DNA of 64,000 bases from Salarias fasciatus (GCF_902148845.1 NC_043754.1:22941431-23005430); one strand, 5' to 3'. Positions 46,334 to 58,200 are shown, counted from the stretch's first letter. Program-made: numbers and translations. The notes: generated by a model from the letters alone, not told the origin.

Positions 46334-46341
46334 ATTGCTTG

Positions 46342-47495
46342 TAGGGGTGTCCTCAGATAGTCGACGATTCGACAATTCGTTCGAAGGGGCCTGATTCGAC
46401 TACCAATCACGCAGTCGAAGCATCGAAAAAATGTGATTATTAAACGAGGACCATTCCATTACAGCTGTATGGGGGTGCTGAATGACTGATTTTACATAGA
46501 ATTGCTTGGTTTTTTTCCCCAAATAAACATGATATAAAGCCTATTTGATATACATGTTAGCCTATCAAATACACTGTGGAAAAATTTACTTAACTTGTAG
46601 TTTTATTCAATATTCTATCTATTTAGTGTCTGTGAATCAACCACCATGGTGAGTGGCACAATCCCATTTTGCGCAGAGCTCCATCACAGAGCAGCATCTC
46701 GGTGGTGATTTGGCTGAACTTTAAAAGTCTTACAATGTCGGAAAAAAACAGAACTTCAGACCAAGTCAAAGATGATCCAAAAAAAGTCAAATGCAAATTG
46801 TGTCCTTTCATATCACTTCACAACAACATGGCTTTCCACATTAAACGGGTAAGTAGCCAGATAATTGGGCTAATAAAAGACGGTTCTGTTACTCAATTCT
46901 CATTTTTAATGCTGACTTTTATTTCGTTAATTGTAATATTTTAGGTTATTATTATATTATTATTTTTATTTATCTAAAAGGCTAATTCTATTTAATTTAG
47001 TGTTTGTTTTTGCATGGATGTTGCGCTGCGAAACGGACCGACACAGTGCAATTAAGCCTATTTCATTTAATTTGAGCAGATAATGTGAGAAACTGTTTAG
47101 CCAAAAAATGTGAGCTTATCTGCAGAGATTATAGATACAAATAAATAACATGCTTTAGCCCGTTTGTTAGAAGAGGGTTTGGTTCTGGTCATTTGAACTA
47201 TACTTCATTTGTTTGATGTTTAGAGTTACCGACACTTTGTTCCAGTCTGTGTTTCAGTGTGTAGGAAAAAATAAGTGTTGTTTTACCTGCCTGCGCTGGT
47301 TTTTTTTTTTTTTTTTTTAATTATTTGTATTTTTTATTATTATTAGTGCAATCAGGGCCGGCTGTGGGTATAGGCGCCCCGACGCTCCGTGTGCATTCCG
47401 CCAAACAAGATGATAGATTCGACTATCAGTCGACTATTGGCAGAATCGGACGAATCAGATTCGACTATGGAAATTCTTAGTCGGGGACACCTCTA
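46342..47495 (+). mobile_element. hAT element with BED zinc-finger remnant and perfect target duplication
   Basis: 1154 bp. Begins TAGGGGTGTCCTCAG and ends GGGGACACCTCTA. Flanked by ATTGCTTG at 46334-46341 and 47496-47503. Subterminal TCGACTAT/ATAGTCGA repeats lie at both ends. An open frame from 46735 reads MSEKNRTSDQVKDDPKK then VKCKLCPFISLHNNMAFHIK, with the Cys-x2-Cys half and His of a BED/ZBED zinc finger followed by a GTAAGT donor. This is the N-terminal exon of a hAT transposase. The rest is missing. Confidence 0.88.
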
Positions 47496-47503
47496 ATTGC
47501 TTG

Positions 47504-47819
47504 GTTATTGTGGTTGGTTGATTAGTCACTTGATAATTTCGTTGGCTGGTTAGTTCATTGGCCTCTCAGTTTGTAGGTCAGTTATTTGGTTGGTTGGTCG
47601 TCAGTCGGTCAATCGGTCAGGAAGCAGTTTGTTGGTTGATTGGCTGGTTGGTTTGTTACTCAGCTTGTAGGTTACTTAATCAGGTTACTTAGTCAGTTGG
47701 TTGTGTGATTGGACACTCGATTAGTTTATTGGTGGGTTGGCTGGTTGGTTGTTTGGTTGGTTACTCAGTTTTGTAGGCCAGTTAACTAGTTGGTCAGTTG
47801 GTTGGATAGTAGATTCCAG
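47504..47819 (+). repeat. TTGGTTGG minisatellite, middle part (uninterrupted duplicate)
   Basis: Contains the segment 47567-47815 that is duplicated at 48557-49565. Here it keeps an empty TTAA site (GGCCAGTTAACTAGTTGG). Confidence 0.85.
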
Positions 47820-47939
47820 AAAACACAGAATGTGATGTTGTTATTCTTGTGTGAGCATATGCAATCGGTGGACTTGTCGGTAAACGGTGACTGGTAGCCT
47901 TGAAGAAGGAGAAGGAGGAGGAATAAATTTATGGGTATG

Positions 47940-48552
47940 CATCATCAGTAGTGTTCCTCTGGGTCATAGGGTGTTTCGGCCACTAACACTATACACCCTC
48001 TCCAGAGGCGGCCAGCTGCAGGATGATCAGTCCTGAGCTTGTGTCCCAAGTCCAATTAGTCATGAGTCACCTTGGATGTCCGCAGACCTCCTGTCTCACT
48101 ACTTAGCGGCCCAACTGTGGTCACTCCTCTTCAGCCAGAGCCACTGGTTGCTCCTTTCGGCTGCTTCTGTCGCAGCTTTAACAGCTGTGCACTGGCAGTG
48201 GCCCCTCACTCCCAGATCCGCCAGAAGTTTTATGGTGGATGTTCCAATGAAGCCTCTGCACCCAACTTCCACTGGGCGAATTTCAGCATTCCAGCCACGA
48301 TTTCGAGCTTCCGCAGCCAGCTCAAAATACCGAAGGTGCTTCTGCTCATTTCCCTCCTCCATGGAGTCCTCCCAGGGTACCGTGAGCTCAACTATGTACA
48401 CCTTCTTTAAGGAAGGGGACCAGAGCACCAGGTCAGGCCTCAACGTGGCAGTGGCAATCTCTGAGGGGAAGACCAGCTGTTTGCTGACATCTGCCAGCTT
48501 CTTCCAGTTGCGTGCTGGGCACAGCTGGCTTCTCTCTGATGAAGTAGAGTTG
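47940..48552 (-). mobile_element. Retroelement C-terminal fragment with PD-(D/E)xK-like motif
   Basis: A minus-strand open frame at 48099-48443 reads RPDLVLWSPSLKKVYIVELT, then VPWED and HLRYFELAAEARNRGW. The PD..ELTVPWE spacing resembles the restriction-like endonuclease at the C-terminus of R2/NeSL-type LINEs (PD..DVTVPYE). No reverse transcriptase is present in the window. The family assignment is tentative. Confidence 0.5.
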
Positions 48553-48639
48553 CTCCTGTCAGTTTGTAGGTCAGTTATTTGGTTGGTTGGTCGGTCAGTC
48601 GGTCAGTCGGTCAGTTGGTCAATCGGTCAATCAATCCAA

Positions 48640-48958
48640 TCAATCAATCAATTTATTTTTGTATAGCCCAGTATCACAACAACAGTTGCCTCAGAGGGCT
48701 TCAAGATGTTACATTGGTTGGTAAAAATAAAAACAGTGAATAAGCATAATGTTCATATGTCAAATTCATAGTAACGAGACAAAACGAAGCAACCACCGCC
48801 TTAGACCCTCACATCCGGCAAGAAAAAAACTCCAAAAACCGAGTGGGAAAAGAAGAAATCTTGGGGAGAACCACAGTATGGAGGGATCCCACTCCCAGGG
48901 ACGGACAGCTTTGGCAACAGCTAACATGAGACAATAAGAAGTAAAGCTTAGGACTATG
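48640..48958 (-). mobile_element. Non-LTR retrotransposon 3' tail, reverse orientation
   Basis: Begins with (CAAT)n then CAATTTATTTTTGTATAGCC. It is the reverse complement of the tail at 20580-21134, with high identity over about 300 bp. It sits within the duplicated minisatellite segment. Confidence 0.75.
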
Positions 48959-49120
48959 TTGTCAGGCAGCAGTTTGTTGGTTGATTGGTTGGTCGGTTTA
49001 TTACTCAGCTTGTAGGTTACTTAATTGGTCAGTTGGTTGTTTGGGCACTCGATTAGTTTATTGGTGGGTTGGCTGGTTGGTTGGTTGTTGGTTGGTTACT
49101 CAGTTTTGTAGGCCAGTTAA

Positions 49121-49533
49121 AGGTGCTGTAGGCAGGATTTTGCTAGTCAGTGCTAATTTTTCTGTGTTTTCTTTGGATTAAATGTTAGAGTATCCATTGA
49201 TAATCCTTTTGGAGTGTATCATAATTGCACTACCGCGAGGGCGCAGCGTTTCCATCTGTCTCTGTTCTGAGCTGAAAAGGAATCTCGACAGCTCCAGGTA
49301 TTATTGACCAATCAGAAGAGCCCATGAGGCTCTAACCGTGACTGGTCAAAGGGCATTCGTCGCACATTCTTGTGGGAGGGGCTTAACTTGCGTAAGGGCG
49401 TGATGTCAGAGACAACAGGACAGGATTGGCTGTGCTGGGTTTGAAATCGCCATCTTAGATGGGTCAAATCGCCGTCTTGCTTAGGTAATCCTAAGCAAAA
49501 TGGCGGAGATGCGGAATCCTGCCTACAGCACCT
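49121..49533 (+). mobile_element. TTAA-flanked MITE, family A, copy 2
   Basis: 413 bp between TTAA 49117-49120 and 49534-49537, with AGGTGCTGTAGGCAGGATT inverted ends. Inserted in the second copy of the duplicated minisatellite segment. The first copy shows the same site empty. Confidence 0.92.
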
Positions 49534-49720
49534 TTAACTGGTTAGTCAGTTGGTTGGATAGTAGTAGTTTGTCTGTGAGTAAATCAATTCCTCACATTTC
49601 AATGCGTCATTGTTTGCAACAATCAGATTTACTGTGACCTCTAGTTGTGATTTAAGTTAATGATTACAGTTACTTCATTCTATGGTCGTCTAGCTACTCC
49701 TTACAAAGTAACCCTTTGGA

Positions 49721-49776
49721 AATGTGTTGTGTTGTGTTGTGTTGTGTTGTGTTGTGTTGTGTTGTGTTGTGTTGTG
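49721..49776. repeat. (TTGTG)n pentanucleotide microsatellite
   Basis: About eleven TTGTG units, about 150 bases before the serpinf2 start. Confidence 0.9.
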
Positions 49777-49932
49777 CTCTTTGGAACTCTTGTATTGCTT
49801 TGCACTCCATGTCGACAGCGGGGGATGAGCCCTGCAGTTTCCAGCTGGCCTTTCTCCTCGTTGTGGATGAGGGCAGAAGGGCTGTTTGGTGGTCACATGT
49901 CCCTCTGTAATCTTTAGGCTGCTGATCTGGAA

Positions 49933-52900
49933 ATGAAGCTGTGTCTCCTTCTTCTGGGATGCTGTCTGTTCTGCGGCGGTCTGACTGTGAGGAATACCTG
50001 AGTGTGGTGAACCCTCTGCCATCTTTACTTCCTGTTCACACGGATCCAACAGTCATCCCATCTATCTTACTCCTCAGGAGCCCACCCAGGGGCCTCCTGA
50101 TACCGCTGCTCCAGCAGAGGAGGAGCTTGACAGATGTGAAGGAGCATTTGCCCCTGAGGATCAACGAGCTATAGGGGGCGCTGTGGAGCAACTGGGTTTA
50201 CGTCTCCTGGAGAAACTCGCCGTCAGCCCACAGCAGCCCAACGTCATTGTGTCCCCGCTCAGCGTGGCTGTAGCACTGGCTCAGCTCACATTAGGTCAGT
50301 CGCTCGGGTTCATCAGAAAACAGCAGGAAGAAGGTCACCTTCAAATGGTCACAGATGTTCTACAGATTTGAAGAGCAGAACACAGCTGGTTTGCAAGCAA
50401 CTGCCAAACAAAATGGCCGCAGGAGCATCCAAAGTGGTTTTTAACAGTTCACCAGATATGGTTTTGGAAAATTGGTTGAACACTGAGTCTTCTTACCTGG
50501 CTTCAAACTTAAATTCACATTTGATTTGAATCTGGTTTAAAATTTACTGTAAAGCTAGTTTTAACTGTTTTCATTAGTGGAGTTGAAAAGTGGTGTTATA
50601 TCTTACCTTAAACCTACTTTAATTGACTAACTAATGCGTGAGTCATTGCAATGCTAGGTGCACTGTGCAAGCTGCTAGCGCTCTGGGACTCCTTTTATAA
50701 CACAGATTTAGTCCAATAAAGTGTGAAGCTTCAGAACCTGTTCACACAGTGACTCATGGGAGTGTCAGGATACAGCACACAGCTACAGAACTACAAAAAA
50801 GGTTGATCTTTTATGTTGTTAAGGTGATTATGTATTGATGTCTATGGAAGACCATTTAGCTGTTATGAAATAAAACATAGTTGGTGAGTCAAACTTCACA
50901 GTATTTCTCAGTGAGAGGAACTTTTGTGTATGATTTTACTTATGCTGACATGGGGGAATAAAAAGAGGACAGATCCTGTGGATCCCGAATAAAAATGGTT
51001 CTTGATTATGGGTGTGACGTTTCAGGTGCTCGTAATGAGACAGAGCGACAGCTTCTGCAGAGTCTCCACGCTCAGGATCTGCCCTGTTACCATCACGTTC
51101 TGGGTCGTCTCCTCCCCCACTTCAGCCAGTCGTCTCTGCAGGTGGCGGCGCGCACGTACCTGAGACCAGGTGGGATGTCCTCCATGTTCTCAGCCTGCTG
51201 CAGTGCCAGTGGACATTAAAATGGGCTCTGTCACCTCTGTGTCTCTGCCCCCTCCTAGGGTTCGAGGTCAAGCTGTCCTTTGTTGAGGAGTCTCTGGCCA
51301 GGTAACGGCTACATGTGTAAATCAGGGGCTGCTCTTGACTAAACCACAAGAATCAGTCCTGTAGCAGACCAGAAGACTTTCAGCTCAATTGCCAAATAAC
51401 AGTCAATCTGAAACAGTTACTACTCAGATTCAGCAGATTGGAACAGATTTTACAATGTTAACATACTTTGTTGTATTTTTTAGAGTAGAAAACAAAGTAC
51501 TATTCAAAAACTTTAATGGTATTCAGGGCTACTGTGGATACAGTAATGCCAATGCAACTATAACTACGAATGCGGTAGTTCCTGGTGGAGCTCTCTGGTG
51601 GAGCTCTCTGCTGACACCTGCTGGTCAGATGTTAGATTACATGAGAAGACTCATTCCACAGTTTACAGCTTCAGTAGACTTTGGAAGCATGAATATTTTC
51701 TCCTGGTGGATCATCTGTGTTCCGTATGTGACGGGGATTCTGTTTCAGGTACCAGTCCAGACCTGTTTCTCTGCTCTCAGTGGAGGAGGTTAACCAGTGG
51801 GTGGAGAACACCACCAGTGGTCACATCTCCAACTTCCTGGAAAGTGTCCCTCATGACGTGGTGCTAATACTCGTCAATGCTGTGTACTTCAAAGGTGAAC
51901 TCCTCAACACTTCCACAGCTGGAACTGTCTGTCCGGCTCCAGTAGTAGTTCCAGACCAGGGTTCACGCCTGGTTTCAGACCCGGTTCAAAATCATTTTGG
52001 ATCAAATCTGAAGCCTGCAGTTGAACTTGGTTCCACACGTATTAGACTGTACTAGGTTTGTTCTTTGGGAGTGTTTTTTTTTTTTTTTTTTCTGAAAAAT
52101 CATGTGAAGTAGACTTGTTCCAGTCTTTTTTTTTTAACTGATGTAATCATATTGTTTTAACTGTTTTGTAGGTTTTTGAGATGTTCTGAAGAATATTTGG
52201 TGTTTGTGGCTTGTTTTTTGTTTTTTGGTAATGTAAATGTTCCTTGAACATAGCGTCCAAACAAAGCTGGAATCGTGATACTAGCTCCAAACTTTGCTTT
52301 GACTTTTCACATTCTACTTAAGAAACAGCCTTATAAACTTCAACCTTCCACATGGAATCAGGTTGACTTCCTCCTCCTCTGTTTGTCAGGTGAGTGGCAG
52401 ACTCAGTTTGACCCTCAGGGAACCTCTAAAGGTGCGTTCTACGTGGACAGCCAGAACTCTGTGTCTGTGGACATGATGAAATCTCCTCAGTACCCTCTGC
52501 GCTTGCTCGACCACCCTGAGCTTCAAGCACAGGTAACACAAACACCTTCAGATGGTCTCAAACTCCACAGACTGACTAATTGACAAATCCTTCCTTCAGG
52601 TTGCTAGCTTCCCTTTTAAAGGAAACACCAGCTTCTTGGTGGTTCTGCCTCGAGGAAACATTTCGTCCGTGTTGCCCAAACTCAACATCTCCGACATCTA
52701 CGAACGTCTGCCTCAGGAGAAAAACATGCAGGTCAGCTTACCAAAGGTCAAGCTGCAGTACCGCCAAGAGCTGCAGGAGGCGCTGAGCAGCATGGGTGAG
52801 CCTCACAAACATTATGAGCTGAAGACAATGATGAACTGATAAACTGCAAGTCTCTGAAAATTTGTATTATCAGGAGGTACCTCATTATTTTCATGTTGCA

Positions 52901-53560
52901 GTTAAGGCGAACTACTTATTCTACTCACATAAAGTAAAGGTCATTGTTGTGTACAATAGCATTTGTTCGGTGTTATGGATTGTAGCTTTTGCATCACTGA
53001 AGCTTTTTCAACATTAAACAACATTTCATGTTGAATGTTGTTAATTTTGTGTAACTAACCAGTTAACTCACCCCTGCTTCCCTGTGGTGGCCCCTGCCCC
53101 CTCAGGCCTCGACTCCCTGTTTTCTAGCCCTAACCTCTCAGGTGTTTCCGACGAGCCGCTCCGGGTGACGGGGGTCCATCACGCCAGCACGGTGGAGCTC
53201 AGCGAGGAGGGCGTGGAGGCGTCAGCCTCTACTGCGGTGACAGCAACGCGCTCCGTCTCTGTCTTCTCCGTCAACTCCCCGTTTGTTTTTGCGCTGGTGG
53301 ACGATGCTTCCCTTATGCCTCTTTTCATGGGCGTGGTCACAAACCCCGCCCCCAACCATGAACCCACACTGAACGATGATCCCAACAGCAACGCCACCAT
53401 GAGCGACCAACCTGTGACGGACACGGTTGAGAAAGCAGACACACTCAGTGAGCTGTGCAGCGAGACGGGGTCAGTGGGAGGTGGCACGCAATCCTGCAGC
53501 GCCCCCTCTGGCGAGGAACAGCTGCAGAATGAGCAGGATGATCCCTGCGTGTCGGCATGA
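49933..53560 (+). CDS. serpinf2: Alpha-2-antiplasmin (serpin F2)
   Basis: A secreted plasma serpin that blocks plasmin and so limits fibrinolysis. Exons 49933-49986, 50078-50294, 51026-51169, 51259-51301, 51749-51894, 52390-52532, 52600-52795 and 53106-53560 join in phase to 465 residues. A signal peptide MKLCLLLLGCCLFCGG is followed by an acidic N-terminal tail. Two cysteines (LDRCEG and LPCYHH) stand where human antiplasmin has its disulfide pair. Serpin landmarks: NVIVSPLSVAVALAQLTLG, VNQWVENTTSGHISNFL and LILVNAVYFKGEWQTQFDP. The reactive loop EEGVEASASTAVTATRSVSV has the mobile Ala-rich hinge of inhibitory serpins and a predicted P1 Arg, as in human. SVNSPFVFALVDD follows. A C-terminal extension of about 70 residues is present, as in antiplasmin, but has a single Lys and ends in Ala. 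The first intron inside the coding part (49987-50077) is inferred from splice sites. Confidence 0.94.
50295..51025 (+). other. serpinf2 intron, nothing else seen
   Basis: Ordinary intron sequence. No repeats with clear ends. Confidence 0.6.
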
Positions 53561-54845
53561 GGCTTCAGGTGTTCCCACTGAAGGACATCTGCTAGATCCC
53601 AGCACTCACGCCATATTTCCCCATTGTGATCCATTTCAAGAAGAGATTACCAAAGCCCAGTCCAAGAGGAAAATATCCAGGGACACAATTGCCAGGAGGT
53701 CCCCTTTAAAACTCGACACTCAAACCAAGTGTGTAAACCAAAATGAATTTAAACTGATCTCAGTGAAAATGACATCAGGTAAGATTAATAGAAAATGTTT
53801 TCATGAGCTCAAAAAATTCAGCCGTTTTGTGAGTGAGCACCTTCAAAAGACAGGAATTATTTCAAAAATGCTCACACAAGTGTGGGGAGTGTTGAAGGAT
53901 CTCGCCTGTTCTCAGAACTTCTCTCAAAGTCTCAGTGGTTAACTTACCAGTTAGCCAGCTATTTAGTTCAACAAAATACAAACCAAAGATGAATCAGATT
54001 GAAAGCATGTACAAATATTTAGAAAGTGACCACGAAAAGATGAATTGAGAGACAAAGTGAGCAGAAAGAGTTTGCAGATGTCAGTCAGGATGTGAGTCAA
54101 CTCACTGTCTTTGCCTGCAACAAATTCATCCTCATCTTTTAAACAACTCAGTTTTGAATCAAACATGATTTAATCTCATTCTATACATTTCAATTAAATA
54201 CCAAAATAAATATTTCCTGGCACTAAAGTGTGTGAAGTTCACGATACCTATCAACCACATCTATATGAGGACTTCTGTTCAGCACATGACATACGTGAGC
54301 TCAAAAAGATTCTTGCATCAATTTAAACTAATAAAAATATCCAATTTCACACATGAGCAGTTTATTTTCTTTCCGCTTGATAAATGTTTGGGTTGATGTC
54401 GACTTTAATCAATGTTATAATTTTTTAGCAGAGTTTGTCTTCAGTCCTGATGATAGAGACTCATGATGCCACCTTGTGGTGGAACGTGGGATTACACTCA
54501 TCAGTTACGGTAATCTTTAGATGAAGTCCTGACTTATTTTTAGAGAAAATATATCATATATTGTTTTAGTATCTCTAAAACTGGTATTAAACTTATCTGC
54601 AGGCCATTCAGTTTCCTGTGACGCAGATTCACACTCATGCTCACACACTGATGCTTAAGATACATTGTTAATGAATCGTCTAATAACAGTATTTTTATCT
54701 CATGTCAGCACTTCATTGCAGAAAATAATCCAATACACATAAAGTTGTTTTGTTTTGTTTTATTTTTTTGTGATAAGATGTGCGAGTCTTTTTGGATTGT
54801 TTTTTTTTTTTGTAATGGAGATTTGTTTATGAAATTATGATAGAA

Positions 54846-54851
54846 AATAAA
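54846..54851 (+). terminator. Candidate poly(A) signal of serpinf2
   Basis: AATAAA about 1.29 kb past the stop. The region between has no coding exon and would be a long 3' UTR. Confidence 0.4.
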
Positions 54852-54999
54852 GTGCTCACACAGCCTTTGTGGGTGTCTGTGTTTGTTAAAATGAGTCAGA
54901 AGTAAAGAGACGCCAAGAAAGCAAACTGTCTGGTTGAGCTTTAGTTTACTTTAACTTTGACTCTAGAATTTAGAGCTGTGTAACTGAGTTTCTGTAGGC

Positions 55000-55340
55000 T
55001 TTCAGCAAACAACTCTGACCTTGACTGGATTTCTAACCTGCCTCTAGACTAACTTTAGAATTAGGTTCTTAGCTGGTTCACGTTGGGTTCTGATAGTTTG
55101 ATGAGAAGCTCACTGTGCTTAAAACGGGTTTAGTGACTGTGTTCAAATGTTAGATTGTTTAATATGTCTAATGTTATATCTGAGTAGTTTAGACCAGCTT
55201 AAACTGGTTAGAACAGGCTTTTTGACTGCATTAGACTGGTTTGATAAGGGATTTAAAGTTGTTTAACTAGGTTTGTGATACCAATGAACAGATTAAAAGC
55301 GGTTTGAACCAGATTAAATTGGTTTGAAACATTGTTTACA
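55000..55340. repeat. Degenerate ACTGGTTTGA-type repeat
   Basis: Loose copies of TTAAACTGGTT and GGTTTGA words between the two serpins. Similar words recur at 57240-57400. Confidence 0.5.
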
Positions 55341-55359
55341 CTCATGTTTTGATTGGTTT

Positions 55360-55502
55360 CAATCAAATCAAATCAGTCTTAATTTATAATTTGCTTTTCA
55401 TATCACAGAAACAAGACAAAATGTGTTACAATATCAACAATACAAACAAAAATCAATATATAATGAAACAAAAACATAGCCACACCTTCACCGAACCCAT
55501 GG

Positions 55503-55589
<87 letters not shown>

Positions 55590-56660
55590 AACAAACACGC
55601 TCCCACTTTCGTCACATACATTTGGAAGACATGGTATAGCATGCGAAACACCACCAATGGGGCCGTCCACACCGGGACAACTCATGGGCCAAGATTGCTG
55701 GGACACCAGTATATCTACCCCCCACCCACCAAACCAGGGCACCCCCACACCAAAGGAGCCCCCCAGCCAGCCAGGATGGGGGGACCCATGCACAGGATCC
55801 CCCATAATTAGCAGGACCAAACTCCCAGAGTGAAGGACCCTGTGAAGGACAGGGAGCCAATGCAACAATTTTATGACTGGGTAATGTGGACTCGCCCCTG
55901 GTCCTCGTCAGCACATATAAGGCTGAGTTTTGTAATAATTGTATTTTTTTAAAATATTTTTTGGGGAAGACGAGAGACCAAGGCATTACAGTAATCTAAC
56001 CGACAGGAGATAAAAGCTGCATTAGCACCGCTGTACTGGTCTGAGAGAGAAACGGGTGACTCTGGCCATATTCTTAAGAAGATGAAAACCAATCTTTGCG
56101 ATCTTTCTAATATCTGAAATAAAATTCAGTTCTGAGTTGAAAATCACGCCAAGGTTTTTAATTGTGCTGGTTTAAAATCTAATAGCTTTGGTAAAAGTTT
56201 CTCTCTCTGGCCTTCGAGACTGATAACTAAAGCCTTAGTTTTGTTCTGGTTGAGCTGCAGGAAATTCACTGCCATCCATGACTTCATGTCTGAAATACAG
56301 TTAAAAAGGGTTTCTATTGGCTCTGAGTCATCAGGAGACACGGCGATGTACAGCTGAGTATCGTCAGCATAACAAGGAAAACTGATGCCGTGTCTCCTGA
56401 TGATTTTTCCTAGAGGAAGCATGTAAAGGTTAAATAGAATAGGACCTAAAATTGAGCCTTGTGGAACCCCACATCTCATTTCATGGGTTCCTGAGGAACA
56501 TGTATCCATACTGATATGAAAACATTGATATGTGAGACAAGAACTGAAGCAGTTAAAAACCAGACAGGCCCTTCAGGTGTCTCGGTCTATTTATTAAAAT
56601 ATGATGGTCTACTGTATTGAAATCAGCACTCCGGTCCAGTAGAACCAACACTGTGAGATT
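55360..56660 (-). mobile_element. L2-like LINE, 3' half with reverse-transcriptase fragment
   Basis: On the minus strand an open frame at 56144-56509 reads MRCGVPQGSILGPILFNLYM, then CYADDTQLYIAVSPDD and MAVNFLQLNQNKTKALVI. These are the RT thumb-side motifs of fish L2/Rex-type LINEs, including the YADD catalytic site. Downstream frames are degraded, and a (CA)n tract (55505-55586) sits in the 3' part. The tail with (GATTT)n lies at about 55360. Confidence 0.8.
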
Positions 56661-56723
56661 TTTTTATTGTCCAAATTCCACTTGATGTCATTTAAAATCT
56701 TTAAAAGTTTGTCATCAACTTAA

Positions 56724-57214
56724 AGCAACACCAAGGAACTTTTGAGTTTTTGTTGATTTTGGCGGCGCCAGTGGACAAAAGCAGTAGTGTTTTGCCTGAA
56801 CGAATACTACAGTTCCCATGAGGACTAGCGCGTGGCGTGGTAAAATGCTGCTCCCGGTGGCATGCTGTCAGACTGAACTCGCCTACATTTGTTTCCAGTG
56901 GCTGTGTGAAGGACGGATAGCGACGAGGTAATGAATCTAATGGTGGCTAAACGATGTTATATCATGATGCTGAAAATAAACGTTTAACTTTGTTTTTGTA
57001 CCGCTTTTCCCGAAAGCAGTTCGCACATTTGGAGTTTTTTAGTTTGCAGGTTTCCTACCACCCTCCTCACAGTTGCTGAGTCCAAGTGAAAGCAATACTG
57101 ACGCCCATAGACCGTGACAGAGGGGTCATTCAACTCAACTAGTTGTAAGTCAATGTATCATCACAAACCATATTAAAATGTTTTATTAAGATTGAAAAGT
57201 TATCAAGTGTCGCT
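56724..57214. mobile_element. TTAA-flanked MITE with AGCAACACCAAGGAACTTTT ends
   Basis: 491 bp between TTAA 56720-56723 and 57215-57218. The right end AAAAGTTATCAAGTGTCGCT is an imperfect inverted copy of the left. Non-coding, inserted beside the LINE. Confidence 0.75.
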
Positions 57215-57519
57215 TTAAAAGTTGATTCTGTTTAGAAATCAGTTTCTGGGGGTTAAGAAATGGTTGCATGTGTGAGATTTGCTTTGTGTGAGATTGTTTA
57301 ATCTGGTTCAAAGAGGTGAGCTATGCGGTTTGCACTGGTTTAAACTTGTTTGAGCCGACTCTCTGATAGTGTTGGACTGGTTTGCGTAGCGGTCCCAGAC
57401 TGGTTTTTGCCGGTCTGGGAGCAGCGGCGTTGGGCTGACAGTGAAGCAGAGAGCATGGACTGAAACATTCTGTTCTCCTTCTCAGCCTGAAGCTTTTTCC
57501 CTCAAACATCCATCAGAGG

Positions 57520-57731
57520 TCTGACGCCCTGTGACGTCACGCGCGCGCACCGGCTCGCGCACGTTCCAACGCAGCACTTCTGCTGCGGCGCGCGCGCCAC
57601 CTGGCGCTCTGCGGGCAGCGCGTGCGCGCGGATTCAGGAGGCGTGCAGGGGCCGAGGGCTCTCCTCTCCTCTCCTTCATCATCTTCGTCTTCTTCGGCAG
57701 GCAGAGCGACGTGGACCGTCTCAGCTCGGAG
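57520..57731 (+). promoter_or_regulatory. CpG island promoter and 5' non-coding exon of serpinf1
   Basis: A very CpG-rich block (GCGCGCGC runs) ends in CTCGGAG|GTGAGC (boundary 57731), a strong donor. The next acceptor is TTTTTCAG at 59155, two bases before the serpinf1 ATG. It is inferred to be the untranslated first exon, as in mammalian SERPINF1. Confidence 0.6.
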
Positions 57732-58131
57732 GTGAGCCTGCGGATTGCGCATTTTCCTCCTCTTTGCGCGCGCTACTGCGCATTTTTCACGCAATGTAAC
57801 GTTTTCTCTGAGGAAAACTAACAAGAAAAACTTATTCTTGCACTGAATTTGTTGCTCCAGATTTCAAAGAGAAGTTTCAACTGAGATCTGAAGTCAGACG
57901 TTTGGTGGAAGAGCTGCTGCTTTATTATTTATTTATTTCTGTAAAATCATATTTTCTGAGTCTTTTGTTTGTTTCATCTCCAAATAATCTGTCAAAAGTT
58001 CCAGCAGATTCTTTCTTTTCTTTTCTTTTCTGCTGCAGAGTTTATGTAACTGAGATTTTTTGTGCATCTTTCCAAAGTTCAAAATCTGGATTCAATTATC
58101 TCCTCTGACCTGATTCAAACATACTGCAGCA

Positions 58132-58133
<2 letters not shown>

Positions 58134-58199
<66 letters not shown>
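58134..58199. repeat. (TG)n microsatellite in serpinf1 intron 1
   Basis: About 33 TG units. Further TG tracts follow at 58761-58833 and 58919-58987. Confidence 0.95.

Positions 58200-58200
<1 letters not shown>

Noticed and set aside
45630-49580. TTGG array as a CRISPR-like or centromeric array
   Set aside because: Units are short and degenerate without unique spacers of fixed length, and the array is intronic or intergenic and only a few kilobases long.
53427-53942. 171-residue plus frame after serpinf2
   Set aside because: It overlaps the serpinf2 last exon out of frame and runs into the 3' UTR with no recognisable content.
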